DNA of 11,016 bases from an uncultured Clostridia bacterium (GTDB lineage: Bacteria; Bacillota; Clostridia; Oscillospirales; Ruminococcaceae), in assembly GCA_946183095.1 (NCBI GenBank), contig CAMHBE010000032.1, positions 1 to 11,016 on the forward strand. Reading direction: 5' to 3'. The translations under genes were made by a program, and so were the position numbers. The notes under the pieces were generated by a model. It ran no database searches. It saw nothing but the letters and a program-made list of their open reading frames with translations, and had not been told where the DNA came from. Positions 7,101 through 11,016 of the stretch are shown piece after piece. The stretch's first letter is position 1. Each line of letters starts with the position of its first letter.

Positions 7101-10100
7101 AACGTACAGTTCCATGTCCCTGTCTGAAGAGATCTCGTTGGTTATCGTGATGTCACGCACCACGGCGGCTTTCTCGCCGAAAACCGATATATCCGTATTG
7201 CAGACGAGCCCCGTGCATTCCGCCGAATACGACGCTGAATTTTCACGGAACGTTACCCCGCGCCTGACGGGGGTTCCGCTGTCGAACTGCGTCATATAGA
7301 AAGGTATATCGGTATCGCCCTCCCTCAGCCCGAGGAAAATGCCGTCCGGCCGGCGCAGCCAGTCCCGGGACGGGAACATCACGCACCGCCCGCCGTATCT
7401 GTCCTCGCAAAGTCCGGTGTCCGACGCGAACACGGCTATACGGCGGTTTGCGGCAACGGTAAAGCGCGGGCGAAGCACCGAGAATTCGTTATAGTATTCG
7501 CAGCGGTCATCGGCTGCCGAACGGTCACGGAGTTTCCCGATATCGACCACGACTTCGCCCGCCATGACGCGTTCTTCGAGCAGCTCATCCGCCCGCTGCA
7601 TAGTCTCGTCCGACATGAACAGGCGGCGCAGCTTCCCGTCACAGAGCGTGTTGGTGATGCCGCAGATACTCATGCCGACGTGATGCGCCATGTGGCTCTT
7701 CACCACAGCCGCCGCGACTCCCGTCCTCGCGCCGGTCATGTCAACGGCTTCGTAAAAGCCGTATTTGCGGTGGCGGAAAGCCTTGTCGGCAAGACGGGAG
7801 ATGTTCTTCATGCAGGAGGAAAAGCTGTAGGACAATGCAAGAAAGCTGGAATACGGACTTATGACGTATTCCTTGTCCATTCCCGCGCAAAGAGCGAGCT
7901 TCTGTACGCCGTGCGCCTTGTACTGATAATTGAGGTCGCGGTCGAAGGCGTAGTAGCCGCTTTCGGAAACGCCGAAAGGCAGGTGCATATCCCGCCCGCG
8001 CTCCTTCTGGCAGTGTACCGCGTAGCCGAGCGCTTCATAGCAAAGGCTGCCGCGTTTGGATTCGAGCAGCAGTTCGGGCATGAAATACTCGAACATGGTG
8101 CCCGACCACGCTATCGGCCCCGCGTAGTGACCGCTTCGGCTCATGATGCGGGAAAGTGTGCGCCAGTGCGAACGGTCGGCTTTTCCGGTGGCAATGGCAA
8201 AAAAGCTGAGCATCCTCGCTTCGGACATCAGCATATCGTAGCAGTTCGGCGCTTTCCTGCCCGTGTCGGAGTTTATCCCGACGGAGAACAGCTTTCTCGC
8301 CTTGTTGTAGAAAACTCCCACGTCAGCGCCGTCGATGAGCCTGCCTATGCGCGGGATAAGACGGCTCTCAGGCATATCGGCGATGAGCTTGCGGCGCACG
8401 GCGACAAGGCTGCACAGAAAATTGCCGCTGTCAACGGAGGAAACAAAGGGGTCTATGACTTTCAGCTCGTCGGTGGAATACCAGTTGTAGAGACTGCCCT
8501 TGTATTTCGGGAGCCCCTCAACGGTGGTAACGGTGCGGTCGAGCAGCGTTTCGAGCCTTGCAAGGTCGATAAAGCCCAGCTCGTTCGCGCAGACGCAGGA
8601 CAGCAGATACATACCGATGTTGGTGGGGGAGGTGCGGTGAGAGACGCGGAACACCGGCGAATACTGCACGTTGTCGGGCGGGAGCCAGTGCTCGGCTTCG
8701 GTGACGCGGTCGGTGTAGAACGTCCACTCGCGGCGCGCTTCGTTCAGCAGCATCTCGCGGTCGCTCTCCTTTATAGGGCGGCTGCCGGTGTCATACACCT
8801 TGTCGCACATCACGGCGGCGGGAAGGCAGCAGGCTATGAGGATACCGATAACGGCGGCAAAAACGTTGCCGAAATATACCGACAGCCCGAAAAGTGCGAC
8901 TCCGGCGGCGCTTGCGGGGAGCATCCCCGTCCAGCCCACAGCATCGGTCTTGTCGAATGCCGACGCGGTCTGCCATTCGAGCAGTTTCCTGCCCGTCAGC
9001 ATACGCCACAGCGACCTTACCGCCGCGTCAAGACCGAGAAGCGCGTTCTTGCCCATAAAGACTATCTCGGCGAGCATACCGGTGACGAGCTGCCGGGAAA
9101 GAGAGGTTATCGGCGCGTAAAACTCGCGGGTGTTGGAAAAACCCAGCCCTTTCAGCGCCGCAGGTATCAGCCCTAAGATGTAGGGCAGGGTCAGCGAAAG
9201 GACGGAGACGGCTGCGGGGATCAGCGCGGCGAGAGGTTCGGCGTTTATGGTGAAAAGTATCGTCAGCAGGGCGTTGAGCGGGGTCAGCGCACGGCGAACG
9301 TTGTCGGTCAGCTTGAATTTCGTCAGCAGCGACAGGTCTTTGCGGAAGATGAACGGCAGGTTCTGCACATCACCGCGCATCCAGCGGTGGCTGCGGCGGA
9401 AAAATCCCCTTGTGGTGGGCGGCATACCGTCGCTGAACTCGATATCGCCGCAGTAGGCGGTACCGAGGATGCCCCCCTCTATGATGTCGTGGGAAAGTAC
9501 GCGCTCTTCGGGCAATGCCCCGACGCACTGCTTATAATATCGGTCGGTGCGTATCAGACCCTTGCCGGTGAACGTGCCCTCGCCGAAGCAGTCGTAGTAC
9601 AGTTCTGCGGAGATGCTGTCATAGACGCTCGCGCCGGAACAGCCGCCCGTGCCGAACAGACGTGTGAGCACAGTGCGCAGCGACGCGGACAGTGAGGTGG
9701 TTATGCGGGGCGCGAACACGCCGTAATGCTCGTTGCAGGGGTGTATCGCCGCAGCAATGAGCGAGTTTACGCTGTCCATGAGAGGGAGCGTGTCATAGTC
9801 GAGGGCGCAGAGGAACGGTATCCCGCTGTAGCCGCCTATATTGCCGAAGACCGCGCGGAACTCCACGTCCTCGCCGGAAATGAAGCGTATCAGGTCTTCT
9901 ATAGCGCCGCGCTTGCGCTCTCTGCCCTGATACTTGCGCTGGGTATGGCTGTAGGCGCGGCGGCGGAATATTATCGCCGTCCTGCCGTCGGAACCGTCGA
10001 ACGCCCTCTGCGCGGCTCCGAGCAGTTCGTCATCACCGGGCATCTCCTCGGCTCCGGCAGGCGGCAGGTCACAGAGCATACACCAGCTTATGTTCGGCGT

Positions 10101-10985
10101 GCCGTTTTTCAGGCGGGCACGGTGCAGCTTCTCCAGCCCGTCGGTGATGTCCTTTTCGGAGCTTACCAGCACGGACAGCGCACATACGGCTTCGTAGTTC
10201 TCGGCTTCGGACAGCTTTGCGGAAGGGATGCTGCCGGGACGGTATTTTCGCATGAGCAGCGCGTCGGTGAGCGTTTTCGCAACTGCCGCGGCGGGCGCGA
10301 ACACGGCAAATCCCGCGAGCCACCCCGCAAATATCACCGTCAGCGCGCTTATCCCCAGAGCAAGGGCGGTCTGCGCGGCAGTATAGTAGTAGGTGTTGGC
10401 GTAGGGGAACTGCCGCAGCACATCGGCGCGTATGACCTCGCCCAGCCCGGTGCCGGAATGTCTCGCGGTGATGAGGTATTCGGCAGCCAGCTTACGCTCG
10501 TCGATATCCGCGTACTGTGCGCATCGTGTGGTGTCCGCCCGCATCGCCGCCTTCGTCTTTTCGTCAGACAGTTCGTATTCGGGGTCGCCGGAATACCGCA
10601 GGCACAGCGGATTCAGGCGCTCGTTGATGTACTGCGCGTCAACGTCCGCCGCAGCGTAGATGAGGTCGCGCTTCTCGCCGTCGGACGCGGCTCTCAGCAG
10701 CGCCGCGAACCTTACCTGCCACATCAGCGTCATCATATCGGAGTTGTCGATCACCGGCGCGTAAGGCACCAGCGCGTCATATACGCTCTGCGTGGTCAGC
10801 TCCTGCGTGTCCGAGAGCGCAAACGTCAGCAGCGGCAGACTGCCGGAGGAATGCACCCTGAACGTGGGTATCTCGCCTATCAGTGCGTTTATCTCCGCGC
10901 ACAGCCTGTGTCCGCCCTGCGCTTTCAGCTTCCTGCGCATCCTGCGAAGCTGTTTTTTGTAAATGTCGAGCCTGGTATATTTCAT
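4155..10985 (-). CDS. ndvB: Cyclic beta-1,2-glucan synthase (GT84-GH189-GH94), 2276 aa
   Basis: Predicted to polymerise UDP-glucose into a beta-1,2-glucan at the membrane, close it into a ring and adjust chain length by phosphorolysis. Visible layout: a soluble N-terminus (1-200); hydrophobic pair (about 202-240); a GT84 domain with WCMLCDLP (301-308), ERKRG (356-360), DYD (396-398), SHDIIEGG (498-505) and the RxxRW motif RSHRW (531-535); hydrophobic segments at about 563-613 and 688-726. The cyclisation domain (about 770-1140) has TSPTNIG, SGTMFEY (Glu966), FGVSESGY (Glu1008), GFYEA (Glu1079) and SHMAHHVGMS. A beta-sandwich and linker follow. The GH94 part (about 1600-2276) has GFRDQLQD (1903-1910), GSGDWNDG with the likely general acid Asp2041, QYTHAA (His2198) and MYTGSA (Thr2259). 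Rhizobial and Brucella enzymes are about 2,800-2,900 residues, so this is compact. The ATG at 10985 has GAAAGGA nine bases upstream. The symbol reflects family similarity. No glucan exporter gene is visible. Confidence 0.9.
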   Translation of the reverse strand: MKYTRLDIYKKQLRRMRRKLKAQGGHRLCAEINALIGEIPTFRVHSSGSLPLLTFALSDTQELTTQSVYDALVPYAPVIDNSDMMTLMWQVRFAALLRAASDGEKRDLIYAAADVDAQYINERLNPLCLRYSGDPEYELSDEKTKAAMRADTTRCAQYADIDERKLAAEYLITARHSGTGLGEVIRADVLRQFPYANTYYYTAAQTALALGISALTVIFAGWLAGFAVFAPAAAVAKTLTDALLMRKYRPGSIPSAKLSEAENYEAVCALSVLVSSEKDITDGLEKLHRARLKNGTPNISWCMLCDLPPAGAEEMPGDDELLGAAQRAFDGSDGRTAIIFRRRAYSHTQRKYQGRERKRGAIEDLIRFISGEDVEFRAVFGNIGGYSGIPFLCALDYDTLPLMDSVNSLIAAAIHPCNEHYGVFAPRITTSLSASLRTVLTRLFGTGGCSGASVYDSISAELYYDCFGEGTFTGKGLIRTDRYYKQCVGALPEERVLSHDIIEGGILGTAYCGDIEFSDGMPPTTRGFFRRSHRWMRGDVQNLPFIFRKDLSLLTKFKLTDNVRRALTPLNALLTILFTINAEPLAALIPAAVSVLSLTLPYILGLIPAALKGLGFSNTREFYAPITSLSRQLVTGMLAEIVFMGKNALLGLDAAVRSLWRMLTGRKLLEWQTASAFDKTDAVGWTGMLPASAAGVALFGLSVYFGNVFAAVIGILIACCLPAAVMCDKVYDTGSRPIKESDREMLLNEARREWTFYTDRVTEAEHWLPPDNVQYSPVFRVSHRTSPTNIGMYLLSCVCANELGFIDLARLETLLDRTVTTVEGLPKYKGSLYNWYSTDELKVIDPFVSSVDSGNFLCSLVAVRRKLIADMPESRLIPRIGRLIDGADVGVFYNKARKLFSVGINSDTGRKAPNCYDMLMSEARMLSFFAIATGKADRSHWRTLSRIMSRSGHYAGPIAWSGTMFEYFMPELLLESKRGSLCYEALGYAVHCQKERGRDMHLPFGVSESGYYAFDRDLNYQYKAHGVQKLALCAGMDKEYVISPYSSFLALSYSFSSCMKNISRLADKAFRHRKYGFYEAVDMTGARTGVAAAVVKSHMAHHVGMSICGITNTLCDGKLRRLFMSDETMQRADELLEERVMAGEVVVDIGKLRDRSAADDRCEYYNEFSVLRPRFTVAANRRIAVFASDTGLCEDRYGGRCVMFPSRDWLRRPDGIFLGLREGDTDIPFYMTQFDSGTPVRRGVTFRENSASYSAECTGLVCNTDISVFGEKAAVVRDITITNEISSDRDMELYVYMRPALAAKNDIIAHPAFAELFVKPIYDSANKLYLARRRDRADGKETWLAAGLRDPGDTLHIFSRENVLTYNAPLDFSKGLAAKRSDNASIPSPCIFLRTAVHIPANSVYRNALFICCGESCEEVTALALEVRDTQPCGDADSPYGTAVSPLPGSTLAGRLARGMLPAAICKNVFAEEILNAGSGLGRDTLWKFGISGDRPYAIYRYDGDEQRAEAAAMMIHGLAECGMPADLVVLCENARDLSRAQLLAVGGDTGVFPLLYSALNADELAFITRSAVYIFDRYEERRPPSKLMDIVPAEPFDIGVSEGFRDGGYVIRKHGHPLCSVLANREFGCIVSQNSLGFTYALNSRENKLTPWYNDIMRDNSGEMLLVKGMGRYFDIVSGSTAVFSPEKAEYLSRVGNLVFRTEVQVPEKGLFKRITVNVENMSDIDRHCTISYYAEPLLAWDRSVTNDGAVLTFRRGSTAVFFRAPANPEFDGEGCIACVSPDSGCALTTNREQFLAGEVNGEVRSFANACSAVTTKLHIPAHSVGKAVFVMCYSAADAEEMLKTAEKTEEAAYRVKYELHPTIKSGNDALDRLFNVWLPWQILGCRMYARSGFYQNGGAYGFRDQLQDSTAAVYFMPSETKRQILRCCGVQFPAGDVLHWWHETGDGVRGIRTKCSDDMLWLPYAAAEYCRVTGDESLLAEDVYFVSGEELGNANEKYMKVQQSGASASVFEHCRKALDRCYRTGPHSLIKIGSGDWNDGYNRVGEDGMGESVWLSMFYVMVVKMFAPLARRSGDDAYAGELEKRASQLTAAIDDEAYENGYYLRAFYDDGRKMGAAENECCRIDLLPQAFAELAGLPDKERRESALKAALDALYDEKNGIVKLFDPPFSSYSEEDPGYVRGYPEGIRENGGQYTHAAVWLAMAFLHSGDKVTAQKLINALDPAEKGGKYKNEPYFMSADVYTNPECVGRGGWSMYTGSAAWYYRLLGEMYGAF

Positions 10986-10993
10986 TTTTTCTG

Positions 10994-11000
10994 TCCTTTC
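10994..11000 (-). promoter_or_regulatory. Ribosome binding site of the glucan synthase gene
   Basis: The minus strand reads GAAAGGA, followed by CAGAAAAA and the ATG at 10985, a normal spacing. It fixes the synthase start at the first methionine. A TATAAA string lies immediately upstream, but only 31 bases precede the gene in this window, so the promoter cannot be judged. Confidence 0.7.
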
Positions 11001-11016
11001 TTTATAGGGCTCCTCT

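Noticed and set aside
5799..7127. A 442-codon open frame on the plus strand
   Set aside because: Antisense shadow of the glucan synthase beta-sandwich/linker region, with no family motif.
7680..9176. A 498-codon open frame on the plus strand
   Set aside because: It is fully antisense to the cyclisation and membrane part of the glucan synthase, whose minus-strand frame shows dense family motifs. The plus product is rich in His/Arg/Val of the sort produced by reading G+C-rich codons backwards, and shows no recognisable domain.
4155..10985. Reading the large gene as a plain cellobiose/chitobiose phosphorylase
   Set aside because: Only the last third is GH94-like; the GT84 motifs (DYD, RSHRW), membrane segments and cyclisation domain upstream in the same unbroken frame indicate a cyclic glucan synthase.

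Overview
The window looks like chromosomal DNA of a GC-rich member of the Bacillota, class Clostridia, probably near the Ruminococcaceae/Oscillospiraceae. This is an inference from the character of the GyrA and GyrB proteins, the AAGGA-type ribosome binding sites and the A+T-rich sigma-A-type promoter; no rRNA or other phylogenetic marker is present. Every gene I can support lies on the minus strand, so the biological reading direction is from position 11016 down to 1. I see no tRNA, rRNA, CRISPR array, insertion sequence or phage gene.

In reading order, the first gene (10985-4155) encodes a 2276-residue membrane protein. It has the full architecture of a cyclic beta-1,2-glucan synthase (NdvB/ChvB/Cgs): a membrane-embedded GT84 glycosyltransferase, a cyclisation (GH189, 'glucoamylase-like') domain, and a C-terminal GH94 phosphorylase domain. 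The key motifs of all three are readable. It ends at a candidate intrinsic terminator (4057-4021). A short A+T-rich gap (about 3957-4020) follows and holds a near-consensus extended -10 promoter for gyrB.

Next is gyrB (3878-1887), complete, with an unusual Lys/Asp-rich linker in the transducer domain. A strong hairpin plus T-tract lies just behind it (1871-1840). Two small membrane-protein genes follow: a 125-residue three-helix protein of unknown function (1823-1446) and a 212-residue YcxB-like two-helix protein (1434-796). These two look translationally coupled, because the stop codon of the first forms part of the ribosome binding site of the second. About 100 bases further on, gyrA begins (695) and runs off the left edge after 231 codons.

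The two subunits of DNA gyrase are thus encoded in one direction but are not adjacent, being split by two membrane-protein genes and a probable terminator/attenuator. A large envelope-glucan synthase sits directly upstream in place of the recF-type neighbour often seen before gyrB. Gyrase (GyrA2GyrB2) introduces negative supercoils in the cytoplasm. The glucan synthase would polymerise UDP-glucose into a cyclic beta-1,2-glucan at the membrane. Nothing in the sequence links the two functions mechanistically. I did not find a clearly novel defence or mobile system; the most interesting points are the compact glucan synthase, the gene order, and the layered regulatory elements around gyrB.
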